DNA from: Alysiella filiformis | GTDB taxonomy: Bacteria > Pseudomonadota > Gammaproteobacteria > Burkholderiales > Neisseriaceae | Assembly (NCBI RefSeq): GCF_014054525.1 | Contig: NZ_CP059564.1 | Span: forward strand, 1,250,357 to 1,314,356 | Reading direction: 5' to 3' | Length of the DNA stretch: 64,000 nucleotides | In this document: piece by piece, positions 46,813 to 55,779 of the stretch | How positions within the stretch are numbered: the first letter of the stretch is position 1 | Layout: each line of letters starts with the position of its first letter | Program-made: the position numbers and the translations under genes | The notes under the pieces: model-generated | Told to the model about the DNA's origin: nothing | The model's database searches: none | Seen by the model: the letters and a program-made list of their open reading frames with translations, nothing else

Positions 46813-48123
46813 ATGCAAGCCCTAACCCCCGAACAAATCACGGCACTCGCCCCAGACGAAGGCTCCGTGAAAGCCGCCAAAAACCTTGTCAGCACATCAA
46901 AATGGACGCTGCTCGCCCACAACGACCGCGCCCTATGGGGCTTGTGTCAAGGCAGTGGCAAAAATCCCTACCAAACCGCCATTGACATGAGCGAACCCGC
47001 GTTCAAATGCTCTTGTCCTAGCCGAAAATTTCCGTGTAAACATGCACTTGCCCTACTGTTTATGCACGCACAACACGGCGCACAATTCCAAAACGACACG
47101 CCCCCAGATTGGCTTGCCGAATGGTTGGACAAACGCGCCCAAAATGCCGTCAAAAAAGCCGCCAAAGCCGAAACCGTCCCCGACCCAGTCGCCCAACAAA
47201 AACGCCAAAACGCCCGCTTGCAAAAAGCCACAGACGGCTTGGCAGATTTGCGTTTGTGGCTGGACGATATGTTGCGTAATGGCTTGATTTCGTGGAAAAA
47301 CGAAGCACAAGAGCGTTGCCGCGAACTCGCCAAACGCATGATAGACGCGCAAATGCCCGCCTTGTCTGGCGCGGTTGCACAATTGGCGGACACACCGTCT
47401 GAACGGCAAGATGTGTTGTTGCACCGATTAACCAAATTGAGTTTACTGGAACAAAGTTTCCAAAATATCAATCAATTACCCCAAAATTGGCAAGCCGAAA
47501 TTTTGGCGCGACTCGGTTTCCCCATCGCCAAAGAAACCGTGTTGGCAAACACCCCTGTTATGGATATTTGGCAACACATCGGCACCACCCATCACACGCT
47601 GGAACGCGGTGAAAGCCACACCCATTGGCTCTGCGGTTTGGGGACGGGACAATTTGCCTATCTGCTTGATTTTACGATACAAGGTGCGCCAGCCACTGTG
47701 CCCAGTGTGTTGCAAGGCGGCACTTATGCAGGCGAATTGTGTTTTTACGATGGCGTGCAACAAAAACGCGCATTATCAAAAACTTGGGAACTTTTGGACA
47801 CCGCGCCGCCCATTTCAGGCAGCCTGAACATCGCCCAAGCGTGGGAAATGGCACACAGCGCGTTTGCCGACAATCCGTTTTTGACGGTTCAGCCGATGGC
47901 GTTGGCGCAAGTGAATTTGTGGCGCGATGGCGAAGCGTGGGCGTTGAGCGATGGCGCAAGCATGTTGCCGCTTGAATTGTCGGAAACGCAACTGCGCCGC
48001 GTGTTGGCGCACACGGCTGGCGCGGATTTTATGGCGTTTGTGTTGCGCGATTTTGAGTTTGGCGAAACGCGATTGTTGGCGGTGCAGAATGGGGCTGGCA
48101 GCCTGAATATTGTGGTTGGATGA
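46813..48123 (+). CDS. SWIM zinc-finger protein (YehQ-like), MoxR-VWA island
   Basis: The ATG at 46813 gives 436 residues. The SWIM motif is CSCPSRKFPCKHALAL (about 67-82, pattern CxC-x6-CxH), preceded by the usual KWTLLAHNDRALWGLCQGSG strand region. A Lys/Ala-rich linker (about 115-145) follows, then a helical and beta C-terminal half. SWIM fingers bind DNA or protein. ISGSLNI near 337 is uptake-sequence encoded. In E. coli the SWIM gene yehQ sits in the same type of cluster. Confidence 0.85.
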   Translation: MQALTPEQITALAPDEGSVKAAKNLVSTSKWTLLAHNDRALWGLCQGSGKNPYQTAIDMSEPAFKCSCPSRKFPCKHALALLFMHAQHGAQFQNDTPPDWLAEWLDKRAQNAVKKAAKAETVPDPVAQQKRQNARLQKATDGLADLRLWLDDMLRNGLISWKNEAQERCRELAKRMIDAQMPALSGAVAQLADTPSERQDVLLHRLTKLSLLEQSFQNINQLPQNWQAEILARLGFPIAKETVLANTPVMDIWQHIGTTHHTLERGESHTHWLCGLGTGQFAYLLDFTIQGAPATVPSVLQGGTYAGELCFYDGVQQKRALSKTWELLDTAPPISGSLNIAQAWEMAHSAFADNPFLTVQPMALAQVNLWRDGEAWALSDGASMLPLELSETQLRRVLAHTAGADFMAFVLRDFEFGETRLLAVQNGAGSLNIVVG

Positions 48124-48147
48124 TTTTTTAAATTTAGGATTTTAATT

Positions 48148-48615
48148 ATGAAAAACTTGTGGATATGGTTGAAAAAACAATTTGGTTTGACTGATGAACT
48201 TGATATTAAAATAGACTGGGAGTGTATTCCATTTATGGTTCATGATGATGTTATCTCTAGTGAAGTTTTAAATGATTATAGAAAACTTTGGCAATTTTTA
48301 GATGAACATTTTGCCAATCCTAAAATGCACATTTCATTTGCTGATGGACATGTAAAAAGTTGTTATATGATAAAAGATTATGAATATTTTTTAAATAAAA
48401 ATGGCATTGAACCTAATATTTTAAAAATAAATAGCCCTTTTTTATTGAATAAAATTAGCTTTCGTTATTTCTTAAATTTGAGTAATGATAATATGAGTTC
48501 ACCAATTTATTCACCAAATGGCGAAGATATTTATTTTTTGAATGCTCAAATTATTTTTGATGAAAATTTAGATAGTTTTGAGCATATATTTATGAATGAT
48601 GAAAATCAAGCGTAG
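48148..48615 (+). CDS. AT-rich orphan protein inside the island
   Basis: The 155-residue acidic protein (MKNLWIWLKKQFGLTDELDI...) has no membrane segment. Composition is strikingly AT-rich against its neighbours. It starts 24 bp after the SWIM gene and is followed by a GTAGGGTGCGC-type BIME, so it looks like a separate acquisition. Family unknown. Size and acidity would suit an immunity protein, but there is no partner toxin beside it. Confidence 0.6.
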   Translation: MKNLWIWLKKQFGLTDELDIKIDWECIPFMVHDDVISSEVLNDYRKLWQFLDEHFANPKMHISFADGHVKSCYMIKDYEYFLNKNGIEPNILKINSPFLLNKISFRYFLNLSNDNMSSPIYSPNGEDIYFLNAQIIFDENLDSFEHIFMNDENQA

Positions 48616-48619
48616 TCGC

Positions 48620-48695
48620 GTAGGGTGCGCCATGCGCACCAATTGACTGAAATAATTAAATATTGTGAAAATTCGGTGCGTGATACGCACCCTAC
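48620..48695. repeat. BIME of the GTAGGGTGCGC type
   Basis: GTAGGGTGCGCCATGCGCACC faces GGTGCGTGATACGCACCCTAC. A single further palindrome of the same kind (GGTGCGTGGTACGCACCCTAC) lies at 48754-48774, just before the DUF5691 gene, with a degenerate uptake sequence between. Confidence 0.75.
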
Positions 48696-48791
48696 GAAAC
48701 TTTTCAGACTGCCTGAAAAGCGCACCCAAATCATCAAAAAAATTGGGCAATTCGGTGCGTGGTACGCACCCTACATTGAAAGGATAACCCC

Positions 48792-50207
48792 ATGAAAAAC
48801 CTACTGAATACCGCCTTATTGGGAACCGCCAAACAGCCCATGCCCGATTTTTTCGCGCAATCGGCTTTGCAACACGCGCAACACATCGCGGGCGCGTTGC
48901 CCATGCCGCTTGGCGCGACTTTTCAGCGCGTAGCGACCGCACCGCACGACCCCACGCCCGTTTTGCCAGACGCGGCGGCGCGGATTTTGGCGATTTGGTT
49001 GGCGCAAAAACACGATTATTTGATTGAATTTGCAATGAAAAAAATGGCGGAACGCGGTTTCAGGCTGCCTGAAAAATTGTTGCCGCAAATCCCTGAAAAG
49101 ACTTTTCCCGATGAAATCATTTTGGGTGAATTTGGCAAATGGCTGAACGCGCAAATTCAGTCTAATCAAACCATTGAAAATACAGAAGAAAACGATTGGA
49201 CTTTATTGCCGCACGCACAACGCACCGCGTATTTGGCGAATTTGCGCCAACGCAATCCCCATGAAATGCGCGAACAATTATCCCAAATTTGGAAAACCGC
49301 GCCCGCCAATCAACGCACGGATTACATTGAATTATTTGCAGAAAATTTGTCGGCAAACGATTTGGATTTTCTCAATGCCGCTTTGAAAGACCGCAGTCAA
49401 AATGTGAAAGATGTGGCGCGAAAATGGCTTTTCAGGCTGCCTGAAAGCGAAATCGCGCAACAAAATATCCGTTTTTTGCGTGAAAGATTGTCTTTTCAAT
49501 CAAATAAATGGGTGCAAACCGAACAGCCGTTCACGCCCGAAATGAAAGCGGCTGGCATAGACGAATTAAGCCCCAACAAACGCGAAAGCGACAGCTATTA
49601 CCAATTGCGCCAACTGATTGAACGAATGTCTTTGCCGATGTGGTGCGTGTTTTTGGATTGTGATGAAAATCAAGCGGTTAAGGTTTTGGCAAATCATCTG
49701 CCTATGGCTTTGCATGATTATGATTGGATTGGCATGATTGACCATGTGGATTTTACTTATGAGATTGTTTCTAATAGAATTTCCAATGCTTCGGGCAAGG
49801 TATTTGCCAATAAAAAACACATTCCCAGCCATTTGGTTCAACATTTTTTGAATTTGCCTGATGATTATCGTGAGCGCATTTTTGAGCAATATGGTGTTGA
49901 TTTGATGATTGAATATCCGAATTTTTGGCGCAATGGGGAAAATATTGCCGCGTTTAGTCCGCCATTTTCGGCATTTGTTTTGTTTAATGTGAAAAGAATG
50001 ATGGAAATGACGCAGTCTTATTCGCAAGAGCCAGAGCGTTTGGCGGCAAGTTTGGCGAATACGCCCGAAGTCGCGCAGAAAATGCAGCAAATTGCCCAAT
50101 ATATTCAACGAGATGATTTTCCAGATTGGAAACGCGAGCATTATCAACAGCTTTGTGAACAATTTGAGCAACGTGTGGCGTTTGAAATGGCTTTGCAGGC
50201 TGCCTGA
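48792..50207 (+). CDS. DUF5691 protein, MoxR-VWA island
   Basis: The 471-residue protein begins MKNLLNTALLGTAKQP, the typical LLxTALLGTxRxP start of DUF5691 proteins encoded between SWIM and MoxR genes. It is helical, with a repeat-like region around 150-230. GFRLPEK and LFRLPES are encoded by uptake sequences, and the protein ends ALQAA at a third one. Function is unknown, but it is a constant partner in these clusters. Confidence 0.78.
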   Translation: MKNLLNTALLGTAKQPMPDFFAQSALQHAQHIAGALPMPLGATFQRVATAPHDPTPVLPDAAARILAIWLAQKHDYLIEFAMKKMAERGFRLPEKLLPQIPEKTFPDEIILGEFGKWLNAQIQSNQTIENTEENDWTLLPHAQRTAYLANLRQRNPHEMREQLSQIWKTAPANQRTDYIELFAENLSANDLDFLNAALKDRSQNVKDVARKWLFRLPESEIAQQNIRFLRERLSFQSNKWVQTEQPFTPEMKAAGIDELSPNKRESDSYYQLRQLIERMSLPMWCVFLDCDENQAVKVLANHLPMALHDYDWIGMIDHVDFTYEIVSNRISNASGKVFANKKHIPSHLVQHFLNLPDDYRERIFEQYGVDLMIEYPNFWRNGENIAAFSPPFSAFVLFNVKRMMEMTQSYSQEPERLAASLANTPEVAQKMQQIAQYIQRDDFPDWKREHYQQLCEQFEQRVAFEMALQAA

Positions 50208-50242
50208 AAAGTTGTCGTGTATCAATTTGTTGAATTAAAATC

Positions 50243-50263
50243 GTAGGGTGCACATCACGCACC
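50243..50263 (+). repeat. REP palindrome of the GTAGGGTGC type
   Basis: GTAGGGTGCACATCACGCACC lies directly before the second orphan gene. A matching inverted copy is at 50668-50688 directly after it, so the orphan gene is bracketed by an inverted REP pair. Confidence 0.7.
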
Positions 50264-50292
50264 AAATCATTGAAATTTAATTGGAAAATATT

Positions 50293-50649
50293 ATGTACTT
50301 TTGTCAATTCATCAAAGTGATTGCGAATAATACGGCAAAGAAAATTCCCAAAGAATATGGTCATCAACACATATTTTTGGCAACGATTGCACTTATGCCT
50401 TTGTATCTTGAAATTAAATCTTTGGATTTATGGGAAGAGGCGTGTCAAAACGCGCATATTGAGGCAGGTTATCAGCCCTTATCTGATGAAATGGAAAAGT
50501 TGATATACGATATTTTTGATTTTGCCAGAGTGAATTTATATTGTGCTTATGATAAAAATAATGCTGAAACGGAATGGTTAGAATTGAAAAATCAATTAAT
50601 TAAACAAAATATCATTTTTCCTGATTATTATGATTTTAGTCATTGGTAA
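50293..50649 (+). CDS. AT-rich orphan protein bracketed by REPs
   Basis: The ATG at 50293 gives 118 residues; a TTG twelve bases upstream is less likely. The protein is helical, Asn/Ile/Tyr-rich and acidic, with no signal peptide. Composition is again AT-rich compared with the island core. Family not recognised. It sits between DUF5691 and MoxR genes that are normally adjacent. Confidence 0.6.
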   Translation: MYFCQFIKVIANNTAKKIPKEYGHQHIFLATIALMPLYLEIKSLDLWEEACQNAHIEAGYQPLSDEMEKLIYDIFDFARVNLYCAYDKNNAETEWLELKNQLIKQNIIFPDYYDFSHW

Positions 50650-50667
50650 TTGAAATTTTGTACAATC

Positions 50668-50688
50668 GGTGCGTGGTACGCACCCTAC
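50668..50688 (-). repeat. REP palindrome closing the second orphan gene
   Basis: GGTGCGTGGTACGCACCCTAC is the inverted partner of the REP at 50243-50263. An uptake sequence follows it. Confidence 0.7.
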
Positions 50689-50760
50689 ATTTTCAGGCTG
50701 CCTGAAACGAAGTTCAGCGTAGCTAAAAAATATTAACCCCAAAAACAAGGAAACCGCAAA

Positions 50761-51840
50761 ATGTCCGAAATCCTACGCCAACATGCTGAACATCAGTTTG
50801 CCGAAGAATTACACGAATTAAAACAACAGGAAAGCCACCCCATTCCTGAAAATTGGCAACTTTCGCCCCAATCCGTTGTAACGTATTTAATGGGCGGCAA
50901 ATTGAAAAATGGCTTTGAAATCAAACCGAAATACATCGGCAATCGCCGTTTAATGGAAATTGCCGTTGCCACGCTCGCCACCGACCGCGCTTTGTTACTC
51001 TATGGTCTTCCTGGCACGGCAAAAAGCTGGGTCAGCGAACACATCGCGGCGGCGGTGTCGGGCAATTCCACTTATGTGGTGCAAGGCACGGCTGGCACGG
51101 GCGAAGAAGCCATTCGCTACGGTTGGAATTACGCGGAATTGCTCGCCAAAGGTCCCAGCCAAAGCGCGTTGGTGGAAACACCCGTGATGCGCGCCATGCG
51201 TGAAGGCAAAATCGCGCGAATTGAAGAATTAACGCGCATCGGCTCGGACGTGCAAGACACGCTGATTACGATTTTGTCAGAAAAAACCTTGCCCGTACCC
51301 GAATTGAACAGCGAAATTCAAGCGGTGCGCGGTTTCAACGTCATCGCCACCGCCAACAACCGCGACAAGGGCGTGAACGAATTGTCCAGCGCATTGAAAC
51401 GGCGTTTTAACACGGTGATTTTGCCTTTGCCCGCGACTTTGGCGGAAGAAACGGAAATTGTCCGCAGCCGCGTGGCAAGTTTCCAAACGGCAATGAAATT
51501 GCCTGCCGAAGCCCCAGCATTGGCGGAAATCAACCGCATTGTAACGATTTTCCGCGAATTGCGTGCAGGCGTAACCAGCGACAACAAAACGAAATTGAAA
51601 TCGCCCACAGGCACTTTATCCACAGCCGAAGCGATTTCGGTGGTGAACAATGGCATGGCGTTAAGTGCTTATTTTGGCGATGGCAATTTGAACGCCAATG
51701 ATTTAATCGCAGGGATTTTGGGCGCGGTCGTGAAAGACCCCGTGCAAGACAAAATCGTGTGGCAAGAATATTTGGAAACCGTTGTCAAACAACGTGATGA
51801 TTGGAAAGACTTGTATCGTGCAGCGCGGGATATGTTGTGA
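50761..51840 (+). CDS. MoxR-family AAA+ ATPase (YehL-like), MoxR-VWA island
   Basis: The 359-residue ATPase has Walker A GLPGTAKSW (about 83-91), a Walker B-type ARIEELTRI region near 150 and a sensor 1 motif FNVIATANNRDKG near 195. The arginine finger region is SSALKRRF. MoxR ATPases work as chaperones that remodel a client protein with a VWA-domain partner. The partner here is encoded 4 kb downstream. AAGGAAA precedes the start. It is 53 bp upstream of the DUF5682 gene. Confidence 0.92.
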   Translation: MSEILRQHAEHQFAEELHELKQQESHPIPENWQLSPQSVVTYLMGGKLKNGFEIKPKYIGNRRLMEIAVATLATDRALLLYGLPGTAKSWVSEHIAAAVSGNSTYVVQGTAGTGEEAIRYGWNYAELLAKGPSQSALVETPVMRAMREGKIARIEELTRIGSDVQDTLITILSEKTLPVPELNSEIQAVRGFNVIATANNRDKGVNELSSALKRRFNTVILPLPATLAEETEIVRSRVASFQTAMKLPAEAPALAEINRIVTIFRELRAGVTSDNKTKLKSPTGTLSTAEAISVVNNGMALSAYFGDGNLNANDLIAGILGAVVKDPVQDKIVWQEYLETVVKQRDDWKDLYRAARDML

Positions 51841-51893
51841 ATTTCAGGTAGCCTGAACAATCCGCTCATTCATTTTATTGAAAAGAAAAAACC

Positions 51894-54155
51894 ATGCCCA
51901 CCCAATTCTACGGTATCCGACATCATGGCGCAGGCTCAACACGCCACCTGCTCAATGCGCTCAACGCCCAACAGCCCGATTTGATTTTGCTGGAAGCCCC
52001 ACCTGAAGCCCAATCGTTGTTGCCTTTGGCGGCGCACGCAGACATGAAACCGCCTGTTGCACTGTTGGCGTATCGCCCAGACGCGCCACAAAATGCGATT
52101 TATTACCCTTTTGCCGAATATTCGCCAGAATGGCAAACCCTTCAATTTGCAGCGAAAAACCATATTGAAGTGCGTTTTTTTGATTTGCCTTTGCAACACA
52201 GTTTGGCGGACGAATATTCAGGCTGCCTGAAAAACGAAAATGGCGAAAACAATGAAAATTCAGATGAACATTCAGATGAACATTCAGATGAAAATTTAAA
52301 TGAAACAAAAATTTATCAAGACCCATTTGACCATTTAGCCCAAATTGTTGGCTTGCCAGATGGCGAAGTTTTTTGGGAACAATTTGTGGAACAACGCCAA
52401 GACGGTCAAGACATTTTCGCTGCCGTCCAAATTGCCGTGTCCGCCTTGCGTGAACATGAAACCACCAGCCCAAACAATGCCTTACGCGAAGCCTATATGC
52501 GAAAAATGTTGCGCCAAGCCGAAAAAGACGCGCAAAACATCGCAGTCGTGTGTGGCGCGTGGCACGTTCCCGCGCTGACCGCCAAAGTCGCCGCCAAAGA
52601 CGACACCGCCTTACTTAAAAATTTGCCCAAATGCAAAGTCGCTTGCACCTTTATTCCTTGGACAAACAATCGCTTAACTTTCGCAAGCGGCTATGGCGCA
52701 GGCATACACGCGCCCGCTTGGTATGCGCATTTGTGGCGTTATCCTGACGATGACGGCGTGTTGTGGGTTGGTCGTGCGGCTGCCGCCTTGCGCGAAAAAG
52801 GTTTTGACGTGTCGGCTGCTCACGTCATTGAAACCGTGCGTTTGGCGAACGCGACTGCTGCCTTGCGCGGTCAAAGTCGCCCGAATTTGGCGGATTTTGT
52901 GGACGCGATTGGCGCGATTATTGGCATGGGCGAAACGCTCATCATTGATTTAATTAAAAATAAATGGTTAATTGGCGCGGAGATTGGCAGCGTTCCAGAC
53001 GATACGCCACAACTGCCCCTGATTGCCGATGTTGCCGCGCAACGCAAAAAATGCAGGCTGCCTGAAACTGCCGAACACAAAACCCTAGAATTGGATTTAC
53101 GCAAACCGCTTGATTTGCAACGCAGTATTTTGATTAACCGAATGATTTTGCTGGATATTCATTGGGCGGAACACGTCCACAGCAACAGCACAGGCACGTT
53201 CAAAGAAACATGGCGCATGGCGTATCAGCCCGAACACCACATTCAACTGACCGAACGCGCCGTACACGGCAACACGCTGGAAAAAGCGGTCGCCAATTAT
53301 GTGCGCCAAAAAATGGCTGATTTCAAGCAATTACGCGAATTGGCGAATTTATTGCGTTTGTGTTTGCCAGCCGATGTGCCTGAATTATTGAATGAAATTG
53401 CCACGCAAATCGCCAATGCGTCTGCCGACAGCCACGATTTAGCCGACAATTTGCACGCCCTGCCTGAATTGGTGGACATTGTGCGCTATGGCAGCGTACG
53501 CGATTTTGACGCTGCGCCTTTGCAAGGCGTATTGGCGACTTTGTTGGCGCGACTGGCGGCGGGTGGCGTGCAAGGCTGCCTGAATATTGACACGGACACA
53601 GCACAATCGCTGTTTACGCGCATTCGGGCGGCGGATTACGCCATGGGTTTGCTCAACGATGAAGATTTAACGGCATTGTGGCAAACTTTCCTGAAAAAAC
53701 AAATGGCTGCGGAAAACGTCCACGCTTTGTTGTCGGGCAATGCCGCGCGGATTTTGTTTGACAAACAAGGTATTAGCGAAGAAACCATGTCGCAAACATT
53801 CAGCCTATCGCTTTCTACGGCGCAATCGTATGAACACGCGGCGCATTGGTTGGAAGGCTTTTTGTATCAATCGGGAACGATTTTGTTGATTAACAATGAT
53901 TTATGGCAAATGATAGACGATTGGTTGCGCGGTTTGTCGGACGAAGTGTTTACGGAATTGTTGCCCTTGTTGAGACGGACGTTCAGCAGTTTTGAGTTTG
54001 GCGAACGGCGACAGTTGGGCGAAAAAGCGGCGCAAAATGGCACGGAAACGGTTTCAGGCAGCCTGAAAACGCCCACACAAAATCATGGCGCGTTCAATGA
54101 AACATTGCGCGAAAAAGCGGCGGAAACGGTGCGAATGTTGTTGCAGGCTGCCTGA
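51894..54155 (+). CDS. DUF5682 protein (YehM-like), MoxR-VWA island
   Basis: The 753-residue protein begins MPTQFYGIRHHGAGSTRHLL, the GIRHHGxGS motif of DUF5682, followed by an alpha/beta region (DLILLEAPPEA) and a long helical part. Residues about 107-135 form an extra acidic loop (SGCLKNENGENN then three NSDEHSDEH-type units) made from an uptake sequence followed by a 12-bp tandem repeat. CRLPETA and TVSGSLKT are also uptake-derived, as is the final LLQAA. It probably forms a complex with the MoxR and VWA proteins. Confidence 0.82.
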   Translation: MPTQFYGIRHHGAGSTRHLLNALNAQQPDLILLEAPPEAQSLLPLAAHADMKPPVALLAYRPDAPQNAIYYPFAEYSPEWQTLQFAAKNHIEVRFFDLPLQHSLADEYSGCLKNENGENNENSDEHSDEHSDENLNETKIYQDPFDHLAQIVGLPDGEVFWEQFVEQRQDGQDIFAAVQIAVSALREHETTSPNNALREAYMRKMLRQAEKDAQNIAVVCGAWHVPALTAKVAAKDDTALLKNLPKCKVACTFIPWTNNRLTFASGYGAGIHAPAWYAHLWRYPDDDGVLWVGRAAAALREKGFDVSAAHVIETVRLANATAALRGQSRPNLADFVDAIGAIIGMGETLIIDLIKNKWLIGAEIGSVPDDTPQLPLIADVAAQRKKCRLPETAEHKTLELDLRKPLDLQRSILINRMILLDIHWAEHVHSNSTGTFKETWRMAYQPEHHIQLTERAVHGNTLEKAVANYVRQKMADFKQLRELANLLRLCLPADVPELLNEIATQIANASADSHDLADNLHALPELVDIVRYGSVRDFDAAPLQGVLATLLARLAAGGVQGCLNIDTDTAQSLFTRIRAADYAMGLLNDEDLTALWQTFLKKQMAAENVHALLSGNAARILFDKQGISEETMSQTFSLSLSTAQSYEHAAHWLEGFLYQSGTILLINNDLWQMIDDWLRGLSDEVFTELLPLLRRTFSSFEFGERRQLGEKAAQNGTETVSGSLKTPTQNHGAFNETLREKAAETVRMLLQAA

Positions 54156-54178
54156 AAGTCCTAGCGGACGGCAAATAT

Positions 54179-54255
54179 GTAGGGTGCGCCGTGCGCACCG
54201 AATTTGCCATAATATTGATTTTTTTGGGAAAATTGGTGCGCACGGCGCACCCTAC
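54179..54255. repeat. BIME of the GTAGGGTGCGC type
   Basis: An inverted pair encloses about 36 bp after the DUF5682 gene. A different palindrome, TAGGTTGGGTT/AACCCAACCTA (54315-54339), follows just before the end of the opposite-strand gene. The 54156-54367 gap holds nothing else. Confidence 0.75.
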
Positions 54256-54367
54256 GAAAACTGAATTGAGTTTAAAGGCTTGTGCCAAACGGGTATGGCT
54301 GCCTGAAAACAAAATAGGTTGGGTTTTTAACCCAACCTACACGCTACGCTTACTAAACCCTAATCAT

Positions 54368-55429
54368 TTACCATGCAAATAATTTCCGCAAATTTGGGTC
54401 GGTTTCAGGCATGGTTAATTCTGCAAAATTGGTTTTCCCTGCATTGTGGGCTTGTATGAATTTCACAAAATCTTCCACCGTACCAATATGAGGTAAGTAA
54501 TACATGACCATATCTGCTGCGGCTTCTATTAATTTCACCCATTCATCATATTCACGAACTCGCCAACGTAAATGTTTATAGCCATTTTCATATTCGCTAA
54601 TCTTAATATTGGGATTAATGAGATTGGCGTTAGATAAACCATAAAAATTCACTAAATTAGAGCAAGTTACTTTAGGTATAAAAGTGGCTAATTGATTGAC
54701 ATATTTTTCTCTTACATTAAAATCAATCGTAAACTTAAAATACAATTCTTGGTCATATTTATCTTTTTCAGTGAGAGTACAAATATAAAATTCAGAAAAT
54801 AATTCTGTCCTAATGATAAAGTAATCTACACTCTGTTTTGAACTCACACCATATTTTTCCAATAATTCTTTAAATTTTTCCCCAAGTCGTTTTTTAATGA
54901 TTTTAGATGTCAAACTATTTCTTTTCGCTTCACTGGCTGGAATTTGCGGCTTATCTTGCTTGGCAATCAATTCTTGAATATGCGTTTGCCAAATTTGCTC
55001 GTTTTCTTCAACCATATCATGCCAGTGAAACGGTTGATTATTCGCATCAAATGCCGTGCCGTCTGGCAAAAAGACGCATTCAAAATCGCCATGCAGCACC
55101 GCCAAATTGTTTTCGCAAGCCGCACGAATAATCGCGCAACTGAAACTGTCTGGGTATTGTTTGGGTGGAAATTCAAAGGAATATTTCGCTTTGTGTGTTG
55201 TAGCGGTGTATTCGGCAATGTCCAAGCACATGCTTAATCCGTCATCGCCTTCGTAAAACTGCCATGCTTGGCGCACAAATTCTGCCATTTTTGCGCCAAA
55301 TGCCGCCATATTGGGATTGGGGGCGCTTTCTTTGTAGCCGCTTAATTGGTCTAAAATTTTATTGGCTTCGCTGTGATTTTGTGGAATGCCGTGTTTGGTG
55401 TCCCAAACGTAAATGCCGTTGCTGCTCAT
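54368..55429 (-). CDS. Orphan protein on the opposite strand within the island
   Basis: The 353-residue soluble protein (MSSNGIYVWDTKHGIPQNHS...) is the only island gene on the minus strand. Residues 1-160 are close to the local composition. The second half is AT-rich and Lys/Asn/Tyr-rich, so the gene may be a fusion of two sources. I do not recognise the family. Such proteins with variable C-terminal halves occur among toxin-immunity and effector genes, but no motif supports this here. Confidence 0.65.
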   Translation of the reverse strand: MSSNGIYVWDTKHGIPQNHSEANKILDQLSGYKESAPNPNMAAFGAKMAEFVRQAWQFYEGDDGLSMCLDIAEYTATTHKAKYSFEFPPKQYPDSFSCAIIRAACENNLAVLHGDFECVFLPDGTAFDANNQPFHWHDMVEENEQIWQTHIQELIAKQDKPQIPASEAKRNSLTSKIIKKRLGEKFKELLEKYGVSSKQSVDYFIIRTELFSEFYICTLTEKDKYDQELYFKFTIDFNVREKYVNQLATFIPKVTCSNLVNFYGLSNANLINPNIKISEYENGYKHLRWRVREYDEWVKLIEAAADMVMYYLPHIGTVEDFVKFIQAHNAGKTNFAELTMPETDPNLRKLFAW

Positions 55430-55492
55430 TATTTTGTTCCTGAATGTAGAAAAGGGATTTTAATGGATTTTCAGGCTGCCTGAAAAATGCAA

Positions 55493-55530
55493 CAACTGTA
55501 TTTTAACACGATGAGATTAAAATACAGTTG
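55493..55530 (-). terminator. Hairpin similar to the IS110 right end
   Basis: A perfect 14-bp inverted repeat, CAACTGTATTTTAA and its complement, with a 10-nt loop. It lies beside the gene remnant at 55539-55646 and would end its transcript. The arm closely resembles the right end of the IS110 element (CAACTGTATTTTTAAC). Confidence 0.6.
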
Positions 55531-55538
55531 TTCGCTTG

Positions 55539-55646
55539 CTACTTTTGTTTTGCTTTTTCAAGATGCCCTAAAATCGCTTTTTCTAAACTTGTCAATTCTG
55601 TATTATATCTACTTTCACAAAATACGCGCAAAGCAGGATTGGTTTC
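55539..55646 (-). pseudogene. C-terminal remnant of an unidentified gene
   Basis: The minus strand reads ETNPALRVFCESRYNTELTS and on to LEKAKQK before a TAG at 55539-55541, with no start codon. It is cut off on its 5' side next to a REP palindrome (55654-55678). The composition and fluent coding pattern suggest the tail of a lost gene; the family is unknown. The rest of the 55430-55779 gap has two uptake sequences and this REP. Confidence 0.45.
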
Positions 55647-55653
55647 AGCAAGC

Positions 55654-55678
55654 GTAGGGTGGGTGCTTGCACCCACGC
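55654..55678 (+). repeat. REP palindrome of the GTAGGGTGGGTGC type
   Basis: GTAGGGTGGGTGCTTGCACCCAC is another GTAG-headed palindrome. It marks the break point of the remnant beside it. A relative occurs near 9829-9846. Confidence 0.65.
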
Positions 55679-55779
55679 ATTTTGTGATATTTCTGATTTA
55701 TTGTTTTTCATTGCCATTCCCTTTCAGGCTGCCTGAAAAATAAAAAATCATTTCACGCATTGAAATAAAAGGAAAAAAC

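Noticed and set aside
54368-55429. Toxin or immunity function for the opposite-strand island gene
   Set aside because: No recognised toxin motif or partner gene; kept as unknown.
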